Positions 1 to 5,609 are shown, counted from the first letter of the stretch. The stretch: 5,700 nucleotides of DNA from Magnetovibrio sp. (GCA_016763255.1 JAESUA010000271.1:1-5700), one strand, 5' to 3'. Program-made: numbers and translations. Notes: generated by a model from the sequence alone, not told the origin.

Positions 1-623
1 ATGTTGGGCCACACCTGGGCGAAGGCGTGCACTTGGTGCCGGCGCATCCGGTGGCGGGCACGGAGTATTCCGGCCCCGAAGCCGGCTTCGCAACGCTGTT
101 CGATAAACGCTGGTGCATCATCACGCCGCCAGAAGGCACCGATCCCGACGCCGTCAACAAGGTCACACAACTTTGGCGTAAAGCCGGCTCCCGCGTCGAG
201 ATCATGGATGCCGAACACCATGACCAAGTGCTGGCCATCACCTCCCACCTGCCGCATCTGATCGCTTACTCCATTGTCGACACCGCCGATCAACTGGAAG
301 ACGAAACCAAAAAGGAAGTCATCACTTATTCCGCTTCCGGATTTCGCGATTTCACCCGCATTGCCGCTGGCGATCCGGTGATGTGGCGCGATGTTTTCCT
401 CACCAACCGCGACGCGGTTCTGGAAGTCCTCGGCCGTTTCTCCGAAGACCTTACGGCCTTGCAACGCGCCATCCGCAAGGGTGACGGCGATATGTTGGAA
501 AAAACATTTACCCGTGCCCGTGGCGTGCGTCGCTCCATCATCGATGCCAAGCAACATGTCCCTGATGTCAAACCCCCCGGCGTAAAACCCAGCGGCGTCA
601 AATCCAGCGACGAAGATCAGTAA
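1..623 (+). CDS. tyrC: Prephenate/arogenate (cyclohexadienyl) dehydrogenase, 5'-truncated
   Basis: Catalyses NAD(P)-dependent oxidative decarboxylation of prephenate (or arogenate) in cytosolic tyrosine synthesis. The reading frame is open at the left edge; the first complete codon is at base 3 and 206 codons precede the TAA at 621-623. The N-terminal Rossmann nucleotide-binding part lies mostly outside the window. What remains starts just before the family motif HPVAGTEYSGPEAG (visible residues 15-28), whose His is the catalytic residue in characterised members. The all-helical C-terminal dimerisation domain follows, with the conserved segments TSHLPHLIAYS and SGFRDFTRIA. The last ~20 residues form a loose repeat (VKPPGVKPSGVKSS) that looks like a disordered tail. 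The ATG at 27 is out of place as a start because conserved sequence lies before it in frame. Substrate preference cannot be read from the fragment, so the symbol tyrC rather than tyrA is a convention for this lineage. The family call is secure. Confidence 0.93.
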   Translation, partial: VGPHLGEGVHLVPAHPVAGTEYSGPEAGFATLFDKRWCIITPPEGTDPDAVNKVTQLWRKAGSRVEIMDAEHHDQVLAITSHLPHLIAYSIVDTADQLEDETKKEVITYSASGFRDFTRIAAGDPVMWRDVFLTNRDAVLEVLGRFSEDLTALQRAIRKGDGDMLEKTFTRARGVRRSIIDAKQHVPDVKPPGVKPSGVKSSDEDQ

Positions 624-1816
624 ACCGGTTTGATCGCTTTGTAATCACGCGGCTGCGGTTGCGCTGCGGGCTCATTTTTGGGCGGGGCGCTCACGGCAGA
701 AAATCCCCAGTTCATCTGCGGCATCTTCATCACCTTGAGCGGGCCAATGCTAAGTGTGCCGTCTTGAACCGTGATCGAGATATTGATGAACGGCACACCG
801 CCGCCCTTGGGGCGTTTGCTCAGGGCCGACAGCGCCATGGTCGCAACCACCGCTTCGCTGGCCCGCATCACCCCCTTGGCGCGCAGGATTTCCATCACTT
901 GAAACAGGCCTTCGATCTTGGCGGTAAATGCGCCTTGGGGCTGTAAATTTTGATCCAACGCGGCGGTTCCGGCCGCAGCCAGGGCTAACGGACCGCTGCG
1001 AAATTTCAAACGCTCGACATCCACCGCACCACCACTGTCGCGCCAAGCGGGCACGCGTTGACGGGCCGGGCCGGGCACCACGGATCCGGTGATACGCGCC
1101 ACCAAATCGATGCTCTGCACCTGGTCGCCCAACGGTTGGGGGAGGCCGCCGGGTACGGTGATGCCGCTGCCTTGAACCTTCAGCCTGATCCCAGTGGCGC
1201 TGGCTTGGGCACCCGGGTCATGGCTGAATGATACATTCAGACGGTCCACCGCCAAAGGTGCACTGCCGTTGAACGTTAAGCCTCGTACCTTGAGCTCCAA
1301 CCGTTCGGGCCGTATATCACCCAGGACCACATCCGCGCTCAAAACTTGTGCCGCACCGGCAAAACTCATGCGGCCGTCGCCCAATTCTAGTTTATGTTGG
1401 CCCGGTGCTTTCACATGCAGGGTCCACGGTCGCCATGGCCGGGCCATGACCTGCAAAACAACGCTTTGCCAACTGATGGTGTCGCCAAACGCCGGTCCCT
1501 CGAAACGCGGATTCTTGAGGGTCAATATGATGCGGGTGGGAAAACCCGACGTGCTCATGTCGGAAAAATCGACGATTGCACCCATTGTACGCTGTTTTTC
1601 GACCCAGCCCTTAACCTCGGCCTTGACCACGGCGGACATGGCATACCAAACAAACGACCACAGGCCGAACACCAACGCCGCGCTGGCGAGCATCACGATG
1701 AACGCCTGAAAGCGCTTCAATTGTTTAGGTTTTTGGTAGTTCAGCGCCGGGTGGCTGAAGTTTCCCAAATCCTGAGCACCTTGGGGGCGGCGTTGTTTTT
1801 TGTGAAATATACGCAT
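617..1816 (-). CDS. DUF2125 family membrane-anchored protein
   Basis: Conserved hypothetical protein of about 399 residues; no biochemical function is known to me. It has a basic, disordered N-terminus (residues 1-36), one hydrophobic segment at about 37-60, and then a long beta-rich domain expected in the periplasm. The stretch after the membrane helix (WVEKQRTMGAIVDFSDMSTS, then GFPTRIILTLKNPRFEG at about 91-107) matches the DUF2125 pattern of 'Trp-x-x-x-x-x-x-G ... GFP-x-x-x-x-x-L-x-x-P'. I place the start at the second of two adjacent ATGs (1816) because AAGG on the minus strand (1826-1823) lies 6 nt upstream. A longer frame from 1840 would begin inside the inverted repeat at 1830-1857 and add only MQLGIRSM. 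The stop codon overlaps the 3' end of the dehydrogenase gene tail to tail by 7 bp. The C-terminus is Pro/Gln/Ala-rich. The family assignment is from pattern recognition. Confidence 0.82.
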   Translation of the reverse strand: MRIFHKKQRRPQGAQDLGNFSHPALNYQKPKQLKRFQAFIVMLASAALVFGLWSFVWYAMSAVVKAEVKGWVEKQRTMGAIVDFSDMSTSGFPTRIILTLKNPRFEGPAFGDTISWQSVVLQVMARPWRPWTLHVKAPGQHKLELGDGRMSFAGAAQVLSADVVLGDIRPERLELKVRGLTFNGSAPLAVDRLNVSFSHDPGAQASATGIRLKVQGSGITVPGGLPQPLGDQVQSIDLVARITGSVVPGPARQRVPAWRDSGGAVDVERLKFRSGPLALAAAGTAALDQNLQPQGAFTAKIEGLFQVMEILRAKGVMRASEAVVATMALSALSKRPKGGGVPFINISITVQDGTLSIGPLKVMKMPQMNWGFSAVSAPPKNEPAAQPQPRDYKAIKPVY

Positions 1817-1829
1817 CATCGACCTTATA

Positions 1830-1857
1830 CCAAGCTGCATAAATTAATGCAGCTTGG
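1830..1857. repeat. Perfect 11-bp inverted repeat in divergent intergenic gap
   Basis: The arms CCAAGCTGCAT (1830-1840) and ATGCAGCTTGG (1847-1857) are exact reverse complements around a 6-base spacer (AAATTA). It lies between the divergent DUF2125 and chaC genes. The arm next to DUF2125 also touches that gene's probable ribosome-binding region, since GTATAAGG reads out of the repeat on the minus strand. It may be an operator for a dimeric regulator, a small dispersed palindrome of the REP/MITE kind, or a hairpin in the DUF2125 leader. The window holds only one copy, so these cannot be separated here. Confidence 0.75.
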
Positions 1858-1923
1858 CATTATATAACGTGCGTAGGTTACCGAACCATTGAGACGCGCC
1901 CAAGATCAAGTTAGCATGCTCCC

Positions 1924-2490
1924 ATGATGAACACTGCGCACCCCCTCGATATCGGCCCGGATGACTTTTGGGTTTTTGCTTATGGCTCCTTGATGTGGAA
2001 TCCGGGCTTTGACTATGAAGAGGTCAAACCCGGTATAATCGAGGATTTTCACCGCAGCCTGTGTGTACGCTCGACCATTTATCGCGGCACCCCGGAAAAT
2101 CCCGGCCTGGTGCTGGGCATGGACCAAGGCGGGTCTTGCTGCGGGCGGGTGTTTCGCGTCGCCCCACAAAACGTCAACGATACCATCGCCTATCTTGATG
2201 AGCGCGAACAGGTCACAAAAGTCTATTGCCCGCATTTTTTCGACACCCTGCTGAACGATGGCCGCACGGTCAAAAGTTACACCTTCGTGGTGCGCCACGA
2301 TCACGATCAATACGCTGGTCAACTGAGCATCGAAGAACAGGCCCGCCTAGTGGCGCAAGGCATCGGCAAAGCCGGCCCGGCGATGGAGTATCTCAAAAAT
2401 ACCATCGAACACATCGACGAGCTGGGCATCCACGACCAACAACTGCATGAGGTCTATGAGCTGGCGCAGAGTCTTATGGTCAAGGCGTAA
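1924..2490 (+). CDS. chaC: ChaC-like gamma-glutamylcyclotransferase
   Basis: A cytosolic enzyme of 188 residues, typical ChaC size. It is predicted to release 5-oxoproline from gamma-glutamyl compounds; characterised ChaC proteins act on glutathione and yield Cys-Gly. The family signature is clear: the substrate-loop motif FAYGSLMWNPGF (residues 18-29), RSTIYRGTPENPGLVLG in the centre, and YLDEREQV (90-97), in which the Glu after Arg (E95) corresponds to the catalytic general acid/base. There is no signal peptide or membrane segment. The start is the first of two adjacent ATGs (1924/1927). No good Shine-Dalgarno sequence lies upstream, and the ATG at 1916 is out of frame. The gene is divergent from DUF2125, separated by ~107 bp that hold the inverted repeat. 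Its presence suggests glutathione turnover. A link to the sulfur-related genes downstream is possible but not shown by the sequence. Confidence 0.93.
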   Translation: MMNTAHPLDIGPDDFWVFAYGSLMWNPGFDYEEVKPGIIEDFHRSLCVRSTIYRGTPENPGLVLGMDQGGSCCGRVFRVAPQNVNDTIAYLDEREQVTKVYCPHFFDTLLNDGRTVKSYTFVVRHDHDQYAGQLSIEEQARLVAQGIGKAGPAMEYLKNTIEHIDELGIHDQQLHEVYELAQSLMVKA

Positions 2491-2648
2491 GGTGGCAAGC
2501 CCCTCGTTCTCTTGACACCTGCAGTTTATCCATCCGGCCAAGTCACACCAAAATACCTTGGTGATGCCCCAGGCGGCGTTAGCATATGCTTTGCCGGGCC
2601 ACATTTTTTGGCTACGCTTATGGCTTAAACCTTATCTTGGGGCAGATG

Positions 2649-3305
2649 ATGAACCGTTGCACTTACGCCTTAAGCATTTTCATAGCCGTGTTGCTGACTT
2701 TTTTGCCTCGAGCTCATGCCCAAGAGCCGCCCTTTAACGACCGCTATATCGCGGGCAGCGAGGCTTATCGCCAAGGCGACTTTGAGGCAGCCGAAAAAAA
2801 CTGGCGTGCGGCGGCCAATTACCGCCATCCGCAGGCAGCCTATAATCTCGCCTTGATGTATGAGTCCGGCACCGGGTTAAGCCGCGATGTCAAAAAGGCC
2901 GCTTATTATCATTACATCGGGGCCAAGGCCGGATCAGAAGAAGCGGCCTATCGCATGGGGTATTTGTTTGCCAAGCATGAGGTCGTGCGCGAACATTGGC
3001 TGGATCGCATCATCGCTCAGGTTCTCACCAACGCCGCCAAACGCGGCCAACCCCGGGCCATGCTGGCCTATGGCTTGGTGTTTGAAGCCAAGGCCAACGT
3101 CATTTTAAAAAACTGGCGCAACGATTATGCCCCGGCGCAATTGAAAGGCGCATGGGCGGGCTACATGATCGCCGCCGAGATGTGTGCCAAAGGGGCCCAA
3201 CTGCGGGCCAAGAGCATTCAAGCCCGGCTGAGAACTTCACGTGATATGGACATCGCCGAAGGTCTGATGGCCCGTCTGAGGGCCGAAGTTTTGGGCTCTA
3301 AATGA
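2649..3305 (+). CDS. Exported Sel1/TPR-like repeat protein
   Basis: Protein of about 218 residues with a clear Sec signal peptide: MNRC, hydrophobic core YALSIFIAVLLTFL, then PRAHA followed by Gln, predicting cleavage after AHA. The mature part starts with helical repeats of Sel1/TPR type: YRQGDFEAAEKNWRAAANY (one TPR-like hairpin), HPQAAYNLALMYESGTG (a classic Sel1 half-repeat) and KKAAYYHYIGAKAGSEEAAY, with a more diverged C-terminal helical region. Such proteins are usually scaffolds for protein-protein contacts; the partner is unknown. The frame is open back to an ATG at 2586. The tandem ATGs at 2646/2649 fit the signal peptide far better, and GGGG at 2639-2642 is 6 nt from 2649. The 158-bp gap after chaC has no convincing terminator or promoter, so co-transcription with chaC is possible. 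No gene symbol is justified. Confidence 0.85.
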   Translation: MNRCTYALSIFIAVLLTFLPRAHAQEPPFNDRYIAGSEAYRQGDFEAAEKNWRAAANYRHPQAAYNLALMYESGTGLSRDVKKAAYYHYIGAKAGSEEAAYRMGYLFAKHEVVREHWLDRIIAQVLTNAAKRGQPRAMLAYGLVFEAKANVILKNWRNDYAPAQLKGAWAGYMIAAEMCAKGAQLRAKSIQARLRTSRDMDIAEGLMARLRAEVLGSK

Positions 3306-3624
3306 GCAAGACCGAATGCCATTGCGCTCACCCTTACCCCAAAGCATGTTTTATTTGAATTTTTGTCCACACTGAATCCCCACTCGATTCCAAAGGCTTG
3401 TGCTCGCACCACTCGGATTTACTTCAAAAAGTTGCATTGAAGTTAAGTTTTTACGTTGACGCGTGTATTAGATTTATCTAAATAAGATGTAGCTAATTAA
3501 TTCAGCATGGCCGTTAAGAGCCCCATAAAAACAAGATCCCCCATACAAGAGTCCAGACACACTTGGCAGACCCGATGATGGGCCGCCGGTTAAGATCAAC
3601 ACTGCAAAATATGAGGATCACGTC
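3306..3624. other. Gene-free AT-richer leader region
   Basis: This 319-bp stretch holds no credible coding frame on either strand. It is visibly richer in A and T than its neighbours, most of all at 3420-3510. It contains the promoter and palindrome described separately (3456-3484). If that promoter is used, the 5' untranslated leader of the globule-protein gene is about 130 nt, long enough for post-transcriptional control. The leader ends in a good ribosome binding site, TGAGGA at 3612-3617, 7 nt before the ATG at 3625. I saw no strong terminator for the upstream Sel1 gene and no tRNA or recognised riboswitch. Confidence 0.6.
3456..3484 (+). promoter_or_regulatory. Sigma70-like promoter overlapped by a palindrome
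   Basis: TTGACG (3456-3461) and TAAATA (3479-3484) are separated by exactly 17 bp, close to the housekeeping -35/-10 pattern and oriented toward the gene at 3625. A perfect palindrome, TTAGAT-TT-ATCTAA (3468-3481), fills the end of the spacer and overlaps the -10 box, a typical place for a repressor operator. The call rests on consensus matching in an AT-rich stretch, where chance matches are more frequent, so it is moderate. Confidence 0.5.
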
Positions 3625-4086
3625 ATGAAAAGCATCAAAAGCATCGCATTTGCCGGCGCCATCGCCGTCGCCGCCCTGTCCGCCACCTCCGCCCAGGCTT
3701 TCTGGGGCTGGAATAACGGCCAAGGCAATGGCTACAACAACGGCATGGGCAACGGAAATGGCATGGGTAATGGCATGGGCGACGGCTCATTCAACTTCTC
3801 TATGTCCGGCAAAGGCAACGGTTACGGCAATGGCAATGGTAACGGTTACAACGGTTATAACGGCCAAAATGGCTGGAATGCACGGAACGCATACGCCCCT
3901 TACGGCTACGCTCCGTATGGCTACCCTGCCCCCCAAGGTCAGGCTGTAGCCCCCCAAGCCGCACCGCGGGCTCCGCAGCAATTTGCCGCTCCGGGTTATG
4001 CGCCGTACGCACCGTACCCACAATTTCGCCCTTATGGCCCACAGGCTTTCCAAGCTCCGGTTCCGGCTCCGGCTATCAGCAAATAA
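3625..4086 (+). CDS. Sulfur-globule-like secreted Gly/Asn/Tyr-rich protein
   Basis: Small protein of 153 residues with a strong signal peptide (residues 1-25, AFAGAIAVAALSATSAQA, cleavage expected before F26), so it is exported to the periplasm. The mature chain begins FWGW. It then has a Gly/Asn/Met repeat region (about 30-54), the segment FNFSMSGKGNGYGNGNGNG (56-74), NGYNGYNGQNGW, and a Tyr/Pro/Ala-rich tail with APYGYAPYGYPAP and several APYAPYP-like units. There are no cysteines. This Gly/Asn/aromatic-rich exported composition, and the FNFSMSGKGNG-type core, resemble the sulfur globule coat proteins of purple sulfur bacteria and the broader sulfur globule family. Those proteins form the envelope of periplasmic sulfur inclusions. 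The likeness is from memory of the family, and low-complexity sequence limits certainty; another structural or matrix protein is the main alternative. GAGG 8-9 nt before the ATG and the upstream promoter suggest strong expression. Confidence 0.72.
   Translation: MKSIKSIAFAGAIAVAALSATSAQAFWGWNNGQGNGYNNGMGNGNGMGNGMGDGSFNFSMSGKGNGYGNGNGNGYNGYNGQNGWNARNAYAPYGYAPYGYPAPQGQAVAPQAAPRAPQQFAAPGYAPYAPYPQFRPYGPQAFQAPVPAPAISK
3742..3783 (+). repeat. Short in-frame repeat coding Gly-Met-Gly-Asn/Asp
   Basis: Three 12-bp units of the form GGC-ATG-GGY-RAY occur in frame at 3742-3753, 3760-3771 and 3772-3783, with one 6-bp interruption (GGA AAT). They encode GMGN, GMGN and GMGD. Two units of the same kind occur in the downstream gene at 5265-5288, which supports a shared origin of the two domains. 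Confidence 0.8.
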
Positions 4087-4096
4087 ATTGACAACC

Positions 4097-4128
4097 GTGC
4101 ACCGGGTGGCATCCGCCGCCCGGTGCAC
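4097..4128 (+). terminator. Strong stem-loop after globule gene, no U-tract
   Basis: GTGCACCGGG (4097-4106) pairs perfectly with CCCGGTGCAC (4119-4128). The stem continues inward with one T-G and three Watson-Crick pairs to a 4-base loop (ATCC, 4111-4114), giving about 14 bp. It begins 10 nt after the stop codon. There is no T-run after it, so it may protect the 3' end of an abundant mRNA or partly terminate, rather than act as a full intrinsic terminator. This would fit differential expression of the two globule-like genes. Confidence 0.6.
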
Positions 4129-4160
4129 ACGTCACTTCTAGCTGCAATGTTCACTGTGCG

Positions 4161-4192
4161 AGCCGGCGTCACAGCCGGCTTGTTTTGCTTTT
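4161..4192 (+). terminator. Hairpin with interrupted T-tract just before next gene
   Basis: AGCCGGC (4161-4167) and GCCGGCT (4174-4180) form a GC-rich 7-bp stem with a 6-base loop. TGTTTTGCTTTT (4181-4192) follows directly, giving the shape of an intrinsic terminator. It ends only about 5 nt before the GAGG ribosome binding site (4198-4201) of the gene at 4207. Since no promoter is evident between it and that gene, it probably allows read-through or acts as an attenuator. Confidence 0.55.
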
Positions 4193-4206
4193 AAGGCGAG
4201 GCACCG

Positions 4207-5196
4207 ATGAAAAAACACACCCTGACAAACATCAAAGGCATCGGCGAAACCGCCGCCGGACACTTGAACGCGGCAGGATTTTCTAGCGTCACGGATATTG
4301 CGAATACCAATTTGGCCAAGCTGCGCAGTGTACCCGGTTTCAGCGCAGCACGTGCCGGACGCACCATCGCCGCAGCCAAAGCCTTGGTTCAGGGCGCAAC
4401 AGCAGAGCACCGAGCACCCAGTACGACTTCAAAATTATCCCAGGACACCGCAGCGCCAAATGCTGCCGTGGTGCCCGCAAAATCGGAGGTTAGTAATATG
4501 ACGACCGACACACCCGAACAAACCAACACACCTAGCGATAAGCCTGAGACACCAAAGGTTGAAGCCGCCAAGCCCGAGCCCAAAGCCCCAACTAAATCCC
4601 CGGCCAAAACCGCCACACCCGCACAAGCAAAGACCAAGTCCGAAGTGAAAGCGGACGTCTTGGAAAAAGCCACCAAGTCCCCGGTGAAGACTGCGGCAAA
4701 ATCCCCCACAAAAAAAGCTGAAGCCAAAAAGACTGAAACCAAAACAGCGGTGAAAAAGGTCGCACCAAAAGCTGAGACAAAAGCCGAGGCCAAACCGACT
4801 AAACCCACCGTAGCGAAAAAAGAAGTGGCCAAAAAACCGGCCAACACCAATACGCCCAAAATCTTCAAGGAGCCGGGCTACGCCGCTGCGGCCATCTTGA
4901 TCGCACTGACCGGGTATGGTTTTGCGCAACAGTCCAGCGTGCAGGAATTTTTCGGCTTCGACAGCCTATCCAACACCACCAGTTCCACCACAGCACTGAG
5001 CACCCCAAGCACCGCACAGATGCCCAGGCTAGCAAAGTGGCCTCCACTCCGGCTGCCCCGTTCGAAAGCCTCACTCAGGCCCCGATTGCCCCGATCAACA
5101 CGGCCCCTGCGGCTGCGTCCCCGGCTGCGACCCCGGCTGCGACCCCGGCTGCACCAGCTGTTGCTGCGGACAAAGCCACCACGCAAGCGACCGTGA
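4207..5196 (+). CDS. HhH / H1-like linker / hydrophobic segment protein, frameshifted
   Basis: I recognise no named gene. As sequenced it reads 329 residues, but the last ~58 (from M272, an Arg/Leu/Pro-rich string) are an out-of-frame reading; the true continuation is in the frame ending at 5552. Residues 1-62 are a helix-hairpin-helix domain with two hairpin motifs (IKGIGETAAGHL and VPGFSAARAGR), usually a non-specific DNA-binding or protein-contact fold. Residues ~98-218 are a Lys/Ala/Pro/Thr-rich disordered linker (KSPAKTATPAQ, KSPTKKAEAKK and similar) like histone H1 tails or the AAKP tails of PhaF and AlgP. Residues 225-240 (YAAAAILIALTGYGFA) form a short hydrophobic segment after the basic region; the positive-inside rule puts the linker in the cytoplasm. 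GFA-QQ could also be a signal peptidase site. The start has GAGG 5 nt upstream. The gene follows the globule-like gene by 120 bp and is probably read from the same promoter. Confidence 0.7.
   Translation: MKKHTLTNIKGIGETAAGHLNAAGFSSVTDIANTNLAKLRSVPGFSAARAGRTIAAAKALVQGATAEHRAPSTTSKLSQDTAAPNAAVVPAKSEVSNMTTDTPEQTNTPSDKPETPKVEAAKPEPKAPTKSPAKTATPAQAKTKSEVKADVLEKATKSPVKTAAKSPTKKAEAKKTETKTAVKKVAPKAETKAEAKPTKPTVAKKEVAKKPANTNTPKIFKEPGYAAAAILIALTGYGFAQQSSVQEFFGFDSLSNTTSSTTALSTPSTAQMPRLAKWPPLRLPRSKASLRPRLPRSTRPLRLRPRLRPRLRPRLHQLLLRTKPPRKRP
4485..4500 (+). promoter_or_regulatory. Internal ribosome binding site and in-frame ATG
   Basis: GGAGG (4485-4489) lies 8 nt before an ATG (4498-4500) that is in frame with the start at 4207, at codon 98. 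This is a better Shine-Dalgarno match than the one at the gene's annotated start. It falls exactly at the boundary between the helix-hairpin-helix part and the Lys-rich linker. A second product without the helix-hairpin-helix domain, or the relic of a fusion of two genes, would explain it. Confidence 0.5.
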
Positions 5197-5552
5197 TGCC
5201 GCCACACCCGTATGGCCCCTACGGTCAAACCGGCGGCATGCAGCGCGGATATGGCAATGGCTCCGGTATGGGCAATGGCATGGGTAATGGTTCTGGAACG
5301 TTTGCCATGAATTTCGCCACCCGGGCCAACACCTGGACCAACACCAGGGCCTATGGCAATGGTGCGGCAAATGGCTACAACCGGTGGAATGGCTACAATC
5401 CCTACAACGGTGGCTACGCCCCATATGGCTACCCGGCCCCATACATCACCAGCGGCAACCCGTTGTTGCTGTATGGCTACGGCCAATACGGCTATACTCA
5501 GCCCGCCCCCTACGGTGTTGCCCCTGCACCGACCCAAGCTCCTAAACAATAG
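5019..5552 (+). pseudogene. Out-of-frame C-terminal half: sulfur-globule-like domain
   Basis: This frame carries the natural continuation of the gene starting at 4207. It reads DAQASKVASTPAAPFESL, then an Ala/Pro/Thr linker (PAAASPAATPAATPAAP), then a domain paralogous to the protein at 3625: HPYGPYG, GYGNGSGMGNGMGNGSG, FAMNFATRANTW, AYGNGAANGYNRWNGYNPYNGG and YAPYGYPAP. It ends in a Tyr/Gly/Pro-rich tail and stops at TAG 5550-5552. Joined at Q271 the full protein would be 448 residues, with this domain at about 332-448. It has no start, ribosome binding site or signal peptide of its own; the GTG at 5037 has no Shine-Dalgarno sequence. A missing base (for example one G near 5019) restores one frame. 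It may be a sequencing or assembly error, a real recent mutation or, less likely, recoding. I mark it as a fragment, though the coding composition is intact throughout. Confidence 0.75.
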
Positions 5553-5609
5553 TCAAAGGGCAGCGGGTCACCCCAAAACGACGATCACGCGCGCCAACAA
5601 TCACTGTTC

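Noticed and set aside
1394..1867. Plus-strand open frame of 157 codons opposite DUF2125
   Set aside because: It has no recognisable domain, lies wholly antisense to a gene with a membrane segment and family motif, and runs into the inverted repeat.
2512..2517. TTGACA in the chaC to Sel1 gap as a promoter
   Set aside because: No TATAAT-like box is found at a usable distance; TTTATC is too close.
2546..2563. CACCAA/TTGGTG inverted repeat as a terminator of chaC
   Set aside because: Only 6 bp of stem with no T-run; it is too weak to call.
4088..4093. Consensus -35 TTGACA just after the stop of the globule gene
   Set aside because: The position 16-18 bp downstream is GC-rich hairpin stem with no -10-like hexamer, so a promoter for the chimeric gene is not supported.
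4389..4929. Long open frames on the minus strand opposite the Lys/Ala-rich linker (up to 164 codons)
   Set aside because: They are complements of repetitive AAA/GCC/CCC codons. The predicted proteins are Phe/Gly/Leu strings with no start signals, and the plus strand has a coherent domain order.
5000..5030. Programmed -1 ribosomal frameshifting joining the two halves
   Set aside because: There is no X XXY YYZ heptamer; the C-run at 5003-5006 is not a known slippery site, and a single missing base is a simpler explanation.
4878..5549. A 223-codon open frame on the minus strand opposite the globule-like domain
   Set aside because: The composition mirrors Gly/Ala/Pro codons (Val/Gly/Arg-rich with GRSRGRSRGR), there is no ribosome binding site or known domain, and it spans the frameshift of the real gene.
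4207..5552. Reading the gene as a true PhaF-type phasin
   Set aside because: It has the Lys/Ala/Pro-rich tail logic but no phasin domain; the analogy is functional only.
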